Positions 43,592-57,104 are shown, numbered from the stretch's first letter. The stretch is 64,000 nucleotides of DNA from Wolfiporia cocos (GCA_029448655.1 JACCLO010000009.1:1922001-1986000), one strand, 5' to 3'. Numbers and translations are program-made. Notes: generated by a model not told the origin, from the sequence alone.

Positions 43592-44632
43592 ATGCCGCGT
43601 AGCTTTGTCAAGTATTCGCCATTGGCGGACGCAGACGATGCAACATCAAACGCTTTGCAAGGATCAACAGTGGCACCCGACAGGTTTCCCTACTTTACCA
43701 AGCTGCGGAGAATATGGCCATGGCTAGCGCATCTTTTCTTGACGACAGCAGCATTATTGATACTGCTACTCGCTTGGTCAACGCACCCCACTGACCAACA
43801 GTGCACTCGAAGGCTCTCCAGCTACTGTAAGCGTCGTTTAATGAGACGTTCTTCGCTCGTTCTAACAGCTCACAAGCCCCTGCTTTGGAAGCTGTTGAGC
43901 ATATTCAAGTTGTGCTAAACGGCACACTCACCTTTCCATCTATATACCGAGGTGAACCAAGTGCATCAGTGGACGCAGCTTGGGATGAGATTACGAAGAA
44001 TGGTGCCCTTTGTTTCTATCTGTCCTGTCTCTCTCATAACGCATATATACTTTAGTGAAATTCTCTGTCATCGCGGAGGACGACCTCACCAAAATAGGAC
44101 AAACCGTTAGACCGTCGACTGTTAGAATTGATGAGAAGTTTGGAGGTGGAATACTAGCTGGGTTCGAGCTTGGTCATCAAATGCACTGTCTTGCGAGTCG
44201 AATCATCATACAGATTATGCGCTCTACTGATAAGATCTGTTCCCTACTAGAACATGCTGCGCAAACATACCTACATTGACTATTATGGACCTTTAAATCA
44301 AGATTATCTGAATGATCGTACCTTTTATCGGATCCACCTAGGTCTGTTTCTTTTCAGCTATTGTGGGTTTCAATGGATGTAACATTTCTGACTCAATATC
44401 CACAGACCACTGCATCGAAATGCTCAGGCAGTCAATTATGTGCACGGGCGATGTCGGACTGATAACATTTGATTGGGTGGAAGGTCATAAGCAGCCATAT
44501 CCTAACTTCAACACTAGGCATATTTGCAGGGACTCCTCGAAGCTATACCAGTGGATAGAACAAGCTCCTCATGTTCCAGCCGCCCATGTATATCGTACCG
44601 TGGGTACTATTGATTTGCCAGACTCGCCTTGA
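43592..44632 (+). CDS. UstYa-like oxidase (DUF3328)
   Basis: Five exons (43592-43826, 43877-44002, 44056-44192, 44251-44341, 44406-44632) give 271 residues with no frame break. A single transmembrane helix lies at about 41-62. It is followed by the family's YSPALEAVEH, NGTLTFPSIYRGEPS and two HxxHC motifs, HQMHC (161-165) and HLDHC (195-199), thought to form the active centre. The end has QSIMCTGDVGLITFDWV. In ascomycetes UstYa-type proteins oxidise and cyclise ribosomal peptides; many basidiomycete members have no assigned substrate. The third intron (44193-44250) starts with GC instead of GT. No precursor-peptide gene with repeated Kex2-flanked cores was seen nearby. The start was chosen because it opens directly into the typical short cytoplasmic tail. 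Confidence 0.93.
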
Positions 44633-45885
44633 GATGTCCCGAGAACTTCCAATTGGTACTCATGTTTTTCTGTTCCTAGTTTCTAATCAGCTTGTGAATA
44701 TGAGCACTCTGAAACAGAAATTCTATCAGCGTTCAAGATAGGAAGCCTAATTTCCCGGTATGTTTTCCTGGGAGCGCAGAGACTGATGCGACCCTATCAA
44801 TATATTGTTAATGTAAAGCGCAATAGTGGCTTACCACCCACAAATCCTGGAACGAGATTGTACATTCTCTTGGCTGCATAAGTAGATGTAGAATTAAAGC
44901 TTGGGAAATGGCGGCGAGGGTGTCGGCTGTGATACCGGAGAAGATGGAATTATCTGTTTTGGAGCGTGCAGCGCATGGGTTAATTGGATTGTAGAGGCCA
45001 TCGAGGGCATGAAGTCTGCGCACATTCTAGACCAACCTATATATTGCTGAGTCTGCTGATTTTACACGAACGTTGTCCCTCCGATATTCCAATGAGAGAT
45101 CGTGCCCAGCAGCCCAGAGTTATGTAAGTACTAACGTAGACGATCATATAGAATGGTCCTCGCATCACTGTGTGGCAAGTAGTACGCAGTGTGTGCACGC
45201 ACACACTCATTCCATCCGTCCTTCAATAGCCCGTTGTGCTCTGTTGCGAACGGGGCCCGGGGAGTCACCAGTCAGCCCTTCCGGCCTCCACAGTCCCCGC
45301 CCCATTAATTTATTGGCGGCTCATTGTGCACACGCACTAGTATGTCGACCTTTACGACAATCGCCGATCTCCACGGCAACCGCTGAAGGCCGATACTTCG
45401 TCGTGCGACGCCGCCCGTCCACATAAGACCACACCATCTCGATAAATTTGAAAGGCACTAGGTATTGTATCAGATGCGAAGACGATCAGTGGGATCTACC
45501 AGATAGGGCTGTTAAGATACAGTACTTCGCAATATTACTGGTATCTTGTTTCTCGGAATCCAGATGCAAAACTCAATACTTCCTTGTGATTCTCACTCAT
45601 TATTTGCTGACCACCCAGTCAATAAACATTTGCAAGGTCGGTTCTGGTATCCGCTTATGGGGTGTTATATCAAGCAAGCAAAAGGGCGACTATACGGATC
45701 TAGTAGATCATCAAGCATCAGCACAGTTCACCTTGCGAAAAGAATTAGACTGACACTAGAAATGATGGAATGATTATTAGGTACTCTAACAGCACTATCT
45801 TGGAGATTACTGAGGCATCTGATATCAATTGTGAAGTGTTTGAATGTCAAATTTGATCAGCGTGTGCAAGTACATTACATCAACG
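44633..45885. other. intergenic, nothing recognised
   Basis: No gene family recognised. Frames at 45073-45426 and 45448-45753 are short and without motifs. Confidence 0.4.
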
Positions 45886-46190
45886 TGCGACGTGCGAGCG
45901 CGCAGATGTGCCCTATTTCAGAATTGGAGTTGACAGTGCTAGCGGTGCACCCCTGTGCCAAATTTGCTGCTCGTGCTTCATTTTCATTGTGGATGCGCCT
46001 CATCAGCAGTCTCCTTGCGCATCGCACAACACTCGCCCCGTAAATGACACAGGTACTGCGCAGTGGGCCCCACACTGCCGCTCTGATGCACATAGCTCAT
46101 GAGTGATGAATAGAGTTGTCCCGCTCTACCCCACACGGCAGATGCCCGTGCACATGTCCGCCATCCTTCTTCTCACTTGGAATCGCATAT
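45886..46190 (+). repeat. dispersed GC-rich repeat, copy D
   Basis: Starts like copy A (GCGAGCGCGCAGATGTGCCC, TTTCAGAATTGGAGTTGACA) and ends like copies B and C (CACACGGCAGATGCCCGTGC, CTTCTTCTCAC). It therefore links the two halves of the family and implies a full unit of well over 1 kb. Confidence 0.75.
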
Positions 46191-46389
46191 CAGTCCTCAC
46201 AGTGGGCAGATACTACGTCCATTTCCGCTGACATCTCTTCTGGTTGCGCATACAAATGCCGTAAACTCACAAATAGACATCATAAAACAATGGGACTGAG
46301 TGATTTAGACGCTTAGAGCACTGAAAGCCTGTGCGCCACTGTGGAGTGGCCATATCAGTACTCTGTATGCTAATAAAACCTATGTGCAA

Positions 46390-49010
46390 TGGCGACAGTT
46401 CTGTCAGTGAGGTACCCAAACGAATCTGCTGAAGCGAACGAACCAGAATCCAGAGGTTCTGAGGCTCCCATTTGCTGAGTTCAGCGCTTCATCAGACAGT
46501 CCGCGATTGCTTCCCGGCACGTACACGGGCGGCGGCGGCTTTGCGGGCTCTCCAATCTTACCTAGAGCATGGCATGTAGTGAGCTGATATAGACACATTG
46601 ATATTGGACTTGCGCCACATCTACATCACCGCTATCTGCATTTCGGGCTGCCAGGCTGTACCATACCGCAAGTGTTCGGTATCAGGACGCTGTTGGGTAC
46701 CAGCGCTTGTATAAACCATGCTTTAGGCTCGCGTGAAAGTTGCTCCAAGGAGTCAGCCACTATACCAAAGTAGCAGTGACTAACGCGCCGACACTGTAGG
46801 ACAGACATGCCATCTGACGTTGGTGGATGTTCCATACATCAGATGGTTCATACTTAACGTTTCAGAAGTGCACTTCTACCGTAATCAGAGTGCAAAAGAT
46901 TGCACTAATGTGAAGATCTTCCTTACATCAGATAGTTCGTGCTCAACAATTCAAAGACGCACTTCTAACGCAATCAGAGTCTAATAGATTCCTTCCATTT
47001 TGATATGCTGAAATATCAGCAACTTAAAGGACAGCAGGGGCTCTCTCCTCACCTCAGACTATCTGGTAGCTTCTGCGAATATCTCTTTGCATAATGGCAT
47101 GTGATAGCAATGCAACATGCTTGAATACGTACAGACTGGGGTATGCTCTCCAGCGTAACACTTGAATTCACCCTCCGAGTTTCTTCAGCACTACAGAAAC
47201 CTACTGCATCGCAGCAACGCCAGGTCAGCCTGTAGCGTATAACTAATGAATCCGTTCATGTTGAGACGTCAATAACTCTGCTTCTATACGATCATTCCCT
47301 GACGTTGGACCAAGAGACTCAACTAATCTGGAAAACCCGTAGAAGCGGATCGTTTGCCATCTTTGTTCTAAACCGTCTCATCATGATCCTTACGGCCCTC
47401 ACAAGCGCAATGGCGCTTTGGGCAAGTGTCCTGGTACGTAACGAACAGGTCAGAGTAGTCAGTGCTAACGTATAACAGGGGTAGGTCTGCACATGTGCGC
47501 TTATTTAAGTGCTAGTATTGATGACCTGATGAAGCCATCCAATGCCTGAGGCAATCAACATCTTTCAGCAGTCCTTAATTATTGCGACCTGCGTTATATG
47601 GGCAGGTAAGCAGACGGAACAATATTACTCATCCGTTCCTCGCAGTATTTTCTGCCCTCCGTATGCATGCCGTATGTAACCGGAGCTGGCTTCTTTCGGC
47701 GATTACGCTGTTTCTTGGGCTCGCACCTGCCGTGGCAAATATAGTAAGCAAGGAGATCTTGACATATACCTCTGAGGCGTTTCATCAACACAATGTAATG
47801 TCAGATGGTCATGCCTCCCTCTTTCCTCAATACCTCTACGGAGGTTCTAGGAACCAAACAAGAGTCGATGTACGTCATTATTGTCTTATAATTATCAGCG
47901 CATTCAACATTCATTCTGATGCAGAAGTGAGAATGTTGGTTGCTCATGCAAACTTGCTCCTAATTGTCTATCTCCTGTAGTCGATATTATTACGCGCACA
48001 AGTGTAATACTCGCCGATGCAATGGTCATCATTGCGACCTGGTGCCGAACTCGCACTTATCGCAGTCGTTTGGCTCGAAGTGGTAAAGTTACGCTGTCGG
48101 ACATACTTCTCAAAGACGGTGAGTAGATACATAGCCTAATCAAGAGCGAGTGTCGTTAAAACAGGAGCTGGCTCATTAGGATTTTTTTATTTTGCGTATG
48201 TCTTTCAAGCATGAAACGGAGTCAGGTGTTGATATCTAGTAGGGCGTTACTAATCCTCAATGTTCTTGGCGTGGTATTGTACTGTACTGAGGTTTATCCG
48301 CACTTTCTGCTCTTTAATGTTACTGATATGGTCAGCAGGTCGTGCATGGTTTTTTTTTACATTGTGTCTGCGTCTGTATACAACTACATGTGGTACGACC
48401 GTGGGCCTGGGCTGATCTGGCTTGCATTGCAGCATCACATCAATCATTATCTCCAGGTTCATGCTGAGCCTTCGCAGTATTTGCTTCAACTCCGACAACC
48501 CCACACAGATCGAAGTAATGTCGTCGACCACATTACAGAACACAATATACTTCTGTGAACAACCATCACTCCCTGGTTCATCTCTAGCAACGGGGGATAC
48601 AGATCATACTCATATTGTGAGTGATCATAGAGCTGGATCGAGCCTGATTACTTATATGGAATAAATAATCTCTGCTCCTGAAGTGAGGGGAGCCTTTGGC
48701 TTTCGTTTTTCCCTGATATTAAGGGCGTTTAGTACAAATACTGCGGTAAGAAACCAATTGGCAGGTAGCATAATACTACCACGTTACCAATTAACAAATG
48801 AGCAGATTCGACTGTATGGCAATGCTTTCATGTATGTTCACGTCTGACCTGGAACACATCCTCTTTGCTACACAATAGGCAACAAATAGCAAGTCGTACG
48901 ATTCCACTCATGCATACAGAATTACTACGAATGAACTATGATATGTGTAACTTGATGTCTACGTCAATGTCAGTTTCAGGATGTGCGGATTGCTGAGAGG
49001 ATCGCCATCC
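46390..49010 (+). repeat. segmental duplication of the DUF6533 locus
   Basis: Similar along most of its length to 19845-22110, including 5' flank, exons, introns and 3' flank. This copy has a further local duplication of about 85 bases at 46840-46990. Confidence 0.75.
47200..48663 (+). pseudogene. DUF6533 multi-pass membrane protein, copy 2
   Basis: The same exon series as copy 1: DQETQLIWK near 47310, FSALRMHAVCNRSWLLSAITL near 47650, IITRTSVILADAMVIIATW near 47990, LLILNVLGVVLYCTEVYPHF near 48250, SRFMLSLRSICFNSDNP near 48450. The acceptor before the LIWK exon, AG in copy 1 (TCAACAG), reads TCAATAA here. The exon after DILLKDG also differs by small indels. These changes suggest that copy 2 is decaying, although expression was not testable. 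Confidence 0.6.
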
Positions 49011-51021
49011 CGCCCAATAGCACTGCTGGAATATCGTATAAACAATAAGACATCAAGCGACTTGCATTAGGCATCATTCAAGAATTATGCTGTGCGAGGT
49101 TTCATATCAGAAAGTCATTATTTATGAATTATAATATAAACTGATTGGAGACATGTCAGTATAGGCTTGAATATGTGTCATATCATGAAAGCACCTATTA
49201 GTATCTGCACATTCGTTAACTCGCACGTTATGGATCGAAGCTGGAAATTACAACCACAGTCCGCACTACTTGAATTCTGTCAAACACATGCTTTCAGCGT
49301 TTTAATAACGCAATATAGGGATACTCTAGTGCATCTCATCTCGGCAACATCTACTCGTTTTCATGACGGTGCTCGTACGTTACAGTACATTATTGCTGAT
49401 ATAGTAACGACCTATATGAGCACGATGCATTGATTGCGGCTGCAAAAGGATTGTGCCTTAAACCTAGCTGACACGAGTCGGTCAATTCGTTGGCCCATGG
49501 GATAGATTGGCTAGTCTGAAGGATGGTATTGTATATGCTTTGGACCCATTGTTAGCAGGAGAGCACGTGTGTATGAACAGTGGGGTGGACAACTGTACCC
49601 GTATGGCGTTGGCGTTCAGCATACAATAATTCGCACTAGCGTCCAGGAATTTGCTTAACTAGCATAATCGCAGCTGCGACTTGTCCATCGCTGAATTATG
49701 AGTTGTCAAGATGTTGAGAATGATTGACAGACATAATCCTGTTATAAAATGGACTGCGCGTTGGTACAGCCCATCGAACCCTCGGAGCTTGAGCTTGAGG
49801 ATACTCATGATGTCAAAAGATAGGTCTTGTTGGCTACTGGGAGCAGGTTTCTCTGTCATCCAATCATTCAGACCTTTACCAAATGAAATAAAAGCAAGCA
49901 TTCTCGCTCAAAGAGAGTGTACCAGAACCAATGGTACGGCGTGGTCCCGGTGACTTGCTACCAAGCATATCTCAAGCAAGGCAGCTGATAGTTGCGAGAC
50001 AAGTGGTCGGTAAAGGTCAGAGTATATGTTCTAGCGCTGGTGCTTGTGACACGCTTGATGTATATGCTACATCACCATAGTCTTTGCATTGCACCATTGA
50101 AGAAATACGAAATGCTTGATAAGGGGTAGGTCACCTACAGCATATGCGTGAGAACTAGTCGAGCTATATAGGAGAAAGCGAGAAAATGATGCAATACAAA
50201 CGCGTCGCGAGCCAGCTTTTATGACGGTAGAGAGAGGGCTTGAGAACCACTCAAAAATCGATGGGCTTTTACAATCGGCGCATCATATTTTATCTCCACG
50301 ACGGTATTGCGGAAGCAACACATACACTCTTTGATGGCTGGTGTGGGACACGCGCATCGAGCACGGAGATACTGCGCCTCACGGATTTCATATTTACATA
50401 GTACGATCATTGGATACCAAGAAAAGGGTCGGAGCCCAGGCATGAACCGGCCACCATGAGGCAAGTATGCTGTAGGAAGCACATCTCGACTGCGGAATGC
50501 TGTGACAGAAAGCAGGGAGATTGACTGTATGCCCATGCACATACGCTGCTTAGCATCTGCGTTTTATCATCTCATAATATGGCTTTGTTCGTCTATGCAG
50601 AAGATACAGATAAACACAGTAAGTTGCAGACTCACTGCTTATACCAACAAGACGAAGATAGTGTATCGGTATGGTCAACGTGCACAGTACATGTGCCATC
50701 CGATATGAGCTCCTTGTAGCAAGTCATCTCTTTTTGAGCTGCTAGCGGCCGATTAATCTGCTACACACGAAGCTGGCCATGAGTGAGTAATTTATATATA
50801 TTAATTCGTGCAATCCTCATGCGTTTCCTCGATATCTTCCCTGCAGATGTATGTGGTCCTTGAGTGGGCGGCGAGGCTGTGGGCTGTCAACGCCTGGCGA
50901 CTCGTGCGTGCGCGGCGCTGAGCGCTTTCAAGGTTTCATAGAAGCCCTCCCGCGTAAGTCTTTGTCTTTATCTGCCAACCCCTGCCCTATCCTATCCTGC
51001 GAAGCCATCGTGGTACCCGCA
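49011..51021. other. intergenic, nothing recognised
   Basis: AT-rich with short frames (49167-49433 plus, 49659-49901 minus, 50219-50542 minus) lacking known motifs. Confidence 0.4.
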
Positions 51022-52963
51022 ATGGCGACAGCGGGCTTTCTGATTTACTCTGGTGTCATGCCACTCCTAAAGACGTGGGTAATTTGTCCTGCTTACCAGA
51101 ATTTCCTCAGCTGACATTGACTGCAGTTACATTGCTATTTTTGTCGGTTATTTCCTCGCAAAAGCAGGCCACTTTCCTCCAGAGGCCTCGAAAGGAGCTT
51201 CCCAAATATCGATGCACATATCTCTACCTGCACTAATTTTCGCAAACGTCGTACCTGCGTTCACGTCGTCCAACGTGTCTGCTCTGGGATCTCTATTCTT
51301 GACAGCATTCTCATACCAGCTTATGGGATTTGCCTTTGGATTGATTATCAGAGAGATTTTCTACGTCCCACGCAATTTTTGGCAAGGCATTGTTGTGCTG
51401 TGTGGCATGAGTAATTGGAGTAATATGCGTTAGTACCGCCATACATTGCTGTATGAGGACGATTGGAACTCAAAGGCTAACAAATTGATTCATAGCTAAC
51501 GCAATCGTATCATCTATCATGGAAAATGCCCCTTTCAATCCAACGACTGACCCGGATTGTATGTGTTGGGAAAATATCCAGGAACCTCTGCTAATACATG
51601 ACCATAGTGGGCGTCTCATTCGTATCAATATTCATCGTATCATTCCACCTGGTATTTTGGGTGGCAGGGGCCGCTCGCTCACTCGAGTGGGATTATCTAC
51701 CGGGCATTCCACAAGACAAAGAAGCGGAACGTCGGATCTCATGGAAGGAGAAGCCAACAGGGAAATTCATCGCACGTCGCATATTGCGATTGAAATTACC
51801 AAGTCGTGATGCGCTTTCAAATCCAAAAATCAACGACACGCCTACATCATCTCCAGAGATACACATTCAGAGGAAGGATTCGCCGATAGACATAGAACTA
51901 CAGGATGTGGCAGAACCGGAAACATGCGGCCCTCCTCACCAAACATCTTGTCTCTCCGCCTCCTCAAACTTCTCGCGTTGTCCACCAGCGTTGAACGAAT
52001 CGCTGCCTGCAATACAACCTGTCGTACCCTCCCCTCCATCATCACAACACTCATCTGATACCGAGGCGCTAACCCAGACAGCGGTTTCTGCATCTACATT
52101 TTTGCAACGCATCAAAGATACTCTACGACCTCTCGTGGCCGCGGTCACACCCATTACATGTTCTCTTGTAATTTCACTATTGGTTGCTCTGGTCCCCGAC
52201 CTCAAAGCCCTGTTTGTGGACGTAGCAGATCAAGAGGGGCCGGACTGGCACGGTCCAGATGGAAATCCGCCGCTGGCCTTTGTAATGGATACTGGTGCGC
52301 TTATCGATGACGATAGCAAGAATTAGGTTTAACGCCTCAACTGCTATCATTCTAGCTTCTTTTCTAGGGGACATGGCAGTACCCCTTGCCCTCATAGTTC
52401 TTGGTGGATCCTTTGCACGTCTCAAAATCCCGCGTCCCCTTTCACGTCTACCTATCGCAGCTATGTTAGCTTCTGCGTTCTCCAAGATGGTGCTCCTCCC
52501 AGTGATTGGCGTATTCATGGTCCAGGCTATGACAAGAGGTGGTCTCATCCCTCGTGATGCGATAGCAGAACGTTTCGTTGCCATGTTCCTAAGCGGTACG
52601 CCTGCTGCAGTATAGTAAGTAGCAACTTATCAGCGCGCTTCGCATATCATGACAATATTCATAACCCGCCATCTAGCCAACTCATGGTAACGTCCAGTTA
52701 TTCCCCTGATGGTAATGTCGATACTTTATCGGTGAGTCGCAATATTCTGCTTTCTCATGTACGTCCTCATGGATTGCTCATAGGCATTTCTTCTTGTGCA
52801 ATGTGAGCAATAAAGTTCGAATAACCTGCTATTGTTTTTGCTGACTCTTCATCAGATGTTGCAATGATTTTTTCTTCTGCGTGCGTTTTCTTAACTTAAC
52901 AATTACATACGTTGTTGACTCAACTCCAGCGCACTGACGGCTGTCGCCTTGCTCCTGATTTAG
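51022..52963 (+). CDS. auxin efflux carrier (AEC/PIN-like) family transporter
   Basis: Nine exons (51022-51074, 51127-51428, 51496-51558, 51608-52294, 52356-52614, 52677-52731, 52784-52802, 52856-52880, 52930-52963) keep phase throughout and give 498 residues. The N-terminal half has about five transmembrane helices (IYSGVMPLLKTYIAIFVGYF, ISLPALIFANVVPAF, MGFAFGLIIREIFYVP, VGVSFVSIFIVSFHLVFW). A long hydrophilic Ser/Pro-rich loop (about 180-300) follows, then the C-terminal bundle (FLGDMAVPLALIVLGGSF, MVLLPVIGVFMVQAM, ALTAVALLLI). Family members are membrane exporters, often in ER or plasma membrane. The substrate in fungi is not known. The start at 51022 matches the usual short lumenal N-terminus; an upstream in-frame ATG at 50851 would add an unlikely leader. 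Confidence 0.9.
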
Positions 52964-54445
52964 AGTAAAGATTGAAGACTTTTCAAGAATCATACTCCAG
53001 TAGTTGTAAATATGGATATTTATAAATTGCTGCTAGCAAAACGATCTATTTTATCTGAAATGTCGGTATGCCGAATCATATGCTTAGCGTAATATAGTAT
53101 AAAGCTTACTGAACTTTCTCATGAGCGCTCGTGCTATATGCCAGGGTCTCAAGGTGTTCAATGGGATATTCGGTGAAGCCAGCTGCCTGCATCAATTATT
53201 GTGCCAGTGATCAACCAACCTCCTGATGTTTTTGATTTCTCTGTGCTCCATCGTTGATGACTCAGTAAATCCCCGGACCATATTGAACCACCCTCTTCAA
53301 GCACGTGCGATGTTGACTGCCAGCAACGCACATGTTTATCTTGCAAGCTAGGAGCAGACACAGATTTCCGCCGGGGCCATGCGAACATTGCCTCCTTTTG
53401 ACTGAGTGATGAAGTTGTGCGATCTGAGAACTGCACGAATACTTCCGTGGGTTGCTTCAATGCACTTATGGCTCACAATAATATTTGAGATGAGGACCAG
53501 CCGGCTATATACGACGAGTATGTGTAATAGTTAGAGGACACTGTTGACATCATGTATTCAATAATATGTCATAATCAATGCTATACAGTTTTAACACGCT
53601 ATCGATTGATCAGTCTTGTGGAACCGAATAATCGGACGAAGACTCACGATGTCCTAGAGATCTGTCATATAATATAGTCGGCGGAGGTATACCGCTTTAT
53701 TGATCGGCGATTACGTACGCAAAGGTGTGCCACTTTCCAGTACAGATTCTTTGTACAGATCTTGGTAAGCATAAACGAATGCCCACGAGACCCAATCCGA
53801 TCTCCAGTTGTAATACAGTGACTTCACTGCGTCAAAGAGCACAACACGAACTCTGTTGGCATATGCGGGTCTCAGCACTTAAGTAATTCGTGGCACATGG
53901 TAGTGATCCGTTCGTGACATATCCTATATAATGCCCTAGATGATACTGACGACGGGAATGTATTGCAAACCGTCATTCTGTCACATGCGGGTCACCAACA
54001 TTGCCGCGTATAGAATGCGGACATGACACACCGTTGTCTGTGATTATATGTCTTAAAGTCTATCATTTAAACTGGATATTGATCCATTTCTCATGTACAC
54101 CTTCTCCGACCTAACTGAACTCCCCATGTGGAGAAGTCATGGGTGGCAAAAGCCACTCTCACAGATCATTTGAGTGGACTCGTAATCAGTAGAAGATATA
54201 TATAATCTGACTTTTTCGCCGTGGTTAATGCTGAACACTACTCCGCGTACAACTCATTATAACGATCAGAAGAGGTCAGCAATGGGAATAATAAAATCCT
54301 TAGTTCTACAGCACGAGTATGAGTGAGTCTTTGGTTGACTGTGTCCGCCATTCATCGACGCGTGTTTACATTGAATTGCAGGTTTATAGCCAAGTGCTGC
54401 TCATTTGCAAGCACTAGTACGTTATCCTGTCACACTACATGTAGG
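52964..54445. other. intergenic, nothing recognised
   Basis: AT-rich 3' flank of the transporter and 5' flank of the third DUF6533 locus. No gene recognised. Confidence 0.4.
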
Positions 54446-55650
54446 GGCGTCCTTGACAGAAACTTTCGTGAAGCTCTATTCCTCTACGAACATGCTATCA
54501 CATTCGCCAAGGAAGTTCAATTGATCTGGAACGGCATTACAGGCTTCACCAGCATCATATTCTTCTTCAATCGCTGCCTTATGCTTGGTACTGCAGCTTT
54601 GAGCATATTCAAATTGATGTATGACGCGGAAATTTTTGTGAGTGACATACATGATATCTTCCACTCTGACCTTAGGTGCAATCAGAGGTGCTTTGACTCC
54701 ATTGTACTTGCTCGTCAGGATTCCATGCTCATAGAATCAGATTCCATATCAGCGCGAAATGGATATACTATCTGCACATCATCTTAATCATGGGATCATC
54801 TGCGATGTGGGCAGGTTAAGTATCCATGAGTATACAGCGCGCTGCATTAGTCCTCACGACCGTTTACAGTGTTTTTAGCGCTCCGCATGTATGCAATAGC
54901 GGAAACACGGCGCTGGATAAGCGTTATCGTGACATTTCTGCTGGGAATGTGTCCTGCCGCAGTGGACTTTGTGAGTACACTTTCGACGTTATGTAGTGTT
55001 ACTCGACACTTATCACGAGCCTAGGTGCTTGCTGTTTTCGCACCAACGGACTCCGTGGACACGGGACTTTTGTCCATTGTGCTCAATTCATGGAGATCCA
55101 AGTGAGTTAATTTAGATGGCTTGATGTTCGGATTGGCTTACCTCAACTCTAGATGTGAGCACGTATCGATTCAAGCGTCCCCTGCGATTGATCGCTCACT
55201 TGCTTCAATATAGTGCATATTGCGGCCCGTATATGCGTTATTTTCGCGGAATCATTGGTTATTTTGTTGGCATTTGGCAGAGTAAGCGAGCATCATAAAC
55301 GATCCGCTCGTTCGAGGCAACCTCTCTCCATTCCGTTGGCACTCCTGATAGACGGTGAGCGTCTTACTAACGACCGAGTTACGTTTTCCTGACATAATGA
55401 AACAAACAAGGTACAGTGTACTTGGCGTAGGTAGATTGTGTGAATCTTTATCAGATACTGATAAACCTCCAGGGTTCTTGTGGTACTGAACATCGCGGTG
55501 GTCACGCTTCATCTTCTCCAGGTAGTGTATACCTGCAAGCATGATGGCAAGCGACTCGCTCAAATAACTACTTTCGGCAGATTCCCATCGGAATCGAGTA
55601 CATCGTGAACGCGTGCGTATGCTACTATCCACACTCGCCACCACCCGCTG
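54446..55650 (+). pseudogene. DUF6533-like membrane protein, copy 3 (divergent, incomplete)
   Basis: Recognisable exon pieces in family order: ALFLYEHAITFAKEVQLIW (from about 54471), LRMYAIAETRRWISVIVTFLL (from about 54880), IAARICVIFAESLVILLAF (from about 55220) ending in LIDG, then GTVYLA and VLVVLNIAVVTLHLL (about 55460-55520). The family's last block (SRFMLSLR-like) is not found, so the gene may be 3'-truncated. Sequence identity to copies 1 and 2 is low, so this is an older paralog, not part of their duplication. Confidence 0.55.
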
Positions 55651-57104
55651 ACAGATGCCTCAGACTAACGCTGACTTGCGTCGCCCGAGTGATGCTCTAA
55701 CTCCGCGAAGCCTCAGTGGCATCTGCCGCCAGCCACCGCTCGCACAATGTCCCCAGCGTACGGCAGGCAAGGTGGACCATGGACTTTTGGTCACCGCAGG
55801 TGACAGTGACTACGCACACCAGTGGCGTGCTGCGATCTGCCAGGGAAGTGGGGCGTGTGGCTCACGGCGGTGGGGGACACCCGCGAGTTGTCAGATTTTG
55901 GCATGGCGCGGACAGCGAGAGGGTGGAGGAGGAGGTTATTGAGCTGTACATGGTGCGCGGGCGGTGTTCTGGTCGTCAGGAGCACGAGATAGGAAGGGTG
56001 GCACGGCGATGATGACAATGATGATCGCGGACACCTTACTTTCTTGATCGGAACACTGATTGTATCTACGACCAGCATTTCACGTAGTTTATTTTGAATG
56101 GCAATGGAAATGTCTGATTTCGCGTGCACCAACATGTGTTGGCCATGCAGTAGGCTGTGTTGGCGCATGCAATCGTGCAAGCTTGGAGAGTAGTGTCCAG
56201 CGGGAAGCCACATCGACCTGAGTTTTATCTGTCTCTTTGAAAATCGACCCACCAAAATTGACAACATCGGCGATTGGAAAACAACCGATCTCCATCTCCG
56301 AGAGCATATCCACGGCAATCTCGGCTTTTGGGGCCGCCGGGACGGGTGATCAGATTACCGGGGTGTACATAGACACTGTCCTCACCATCAAATGCATCCC
56401 AGCTTATGAGCAACGCTCCAGTTGTACGATGGATTTGATTTTGTTTCTGATCAGAGACCGCGTTCGATATATCAGGCTTCTAGTCTCGTGCCACACCCAA
56501 CTGTGGCGCCTATCATGCCACTGATATGATGGGCCCAACCTTCCTTGTGTGATAAGTAAGAATTTGTATGCATCAACGTTACGATGGAGCATCCCCTTCA
56601 CACTTCCCAGGTGATGTGAGTATTTTTCAATATGCTGATCGAAGTGTCACATCGCGGTGTCGAGTCCACTCGTGCTATTCCACAACAAGAAGCAGGATGC
56701 GTTCCATGACACGTTCACCTGCCTCGCGATATTTGATTTCGTGCATTCACAATGTTCTTGGTTCTCAAATTTTCCCTGTACCCCTGTACCCAGGGGGTTG
56801 CACACCGAGAGCCGATATAAAATTTGAGTCTCTTTGAGGAGCGACTATCGTTGAGATCAAAGACAATCGCAATAGCTCAGAGAGCTGAGAAGCTCTTTCA
56901 TACTCAAATTGACCACCGGATGTGAATATCTGTGAGAATAACTTAAGGCAATGCCAGGAGCTCGGCCAAAATGCGGCGCGACGACGCGATGCAGCGCGCC
57001 CGCAGATCTCGATCGTGTCACGCACGTGATTTCTCCCGCGTGGGGTTGGACGGGGCGGGCGTCTGCATGTCCTGACTAGGACGCTGTCCGGTCAAAAAGT
57101 TTCG
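55651..57104. other. intergenic; possible degenerate minus-strand remnant
   Basis: On the minus strand between about 56760 and 56210 isolated phrases (GMLHRNVDAYKFLL, CRGYALGDGDRLF) recall a kinase-like fold, but frames break repeatedly. The last few hundred bases presumably include the serine hydroxymethyltransferase promoter. Confidence 0.3.

Noticed and set aside
52275..52320. A 22-base intron in the transporter gene
   Set aside because: Too short for splicing. The acceptor at 52355 gives a 61-base intron and better family similarity (FLGDMAVPLALI).
56210..56760. Kinase-like phrases on the minus strand (HRN in place of HRD)
   Set aside because: Only isolated phrases in different frames; no glycine loop or DFG motif could be placed.
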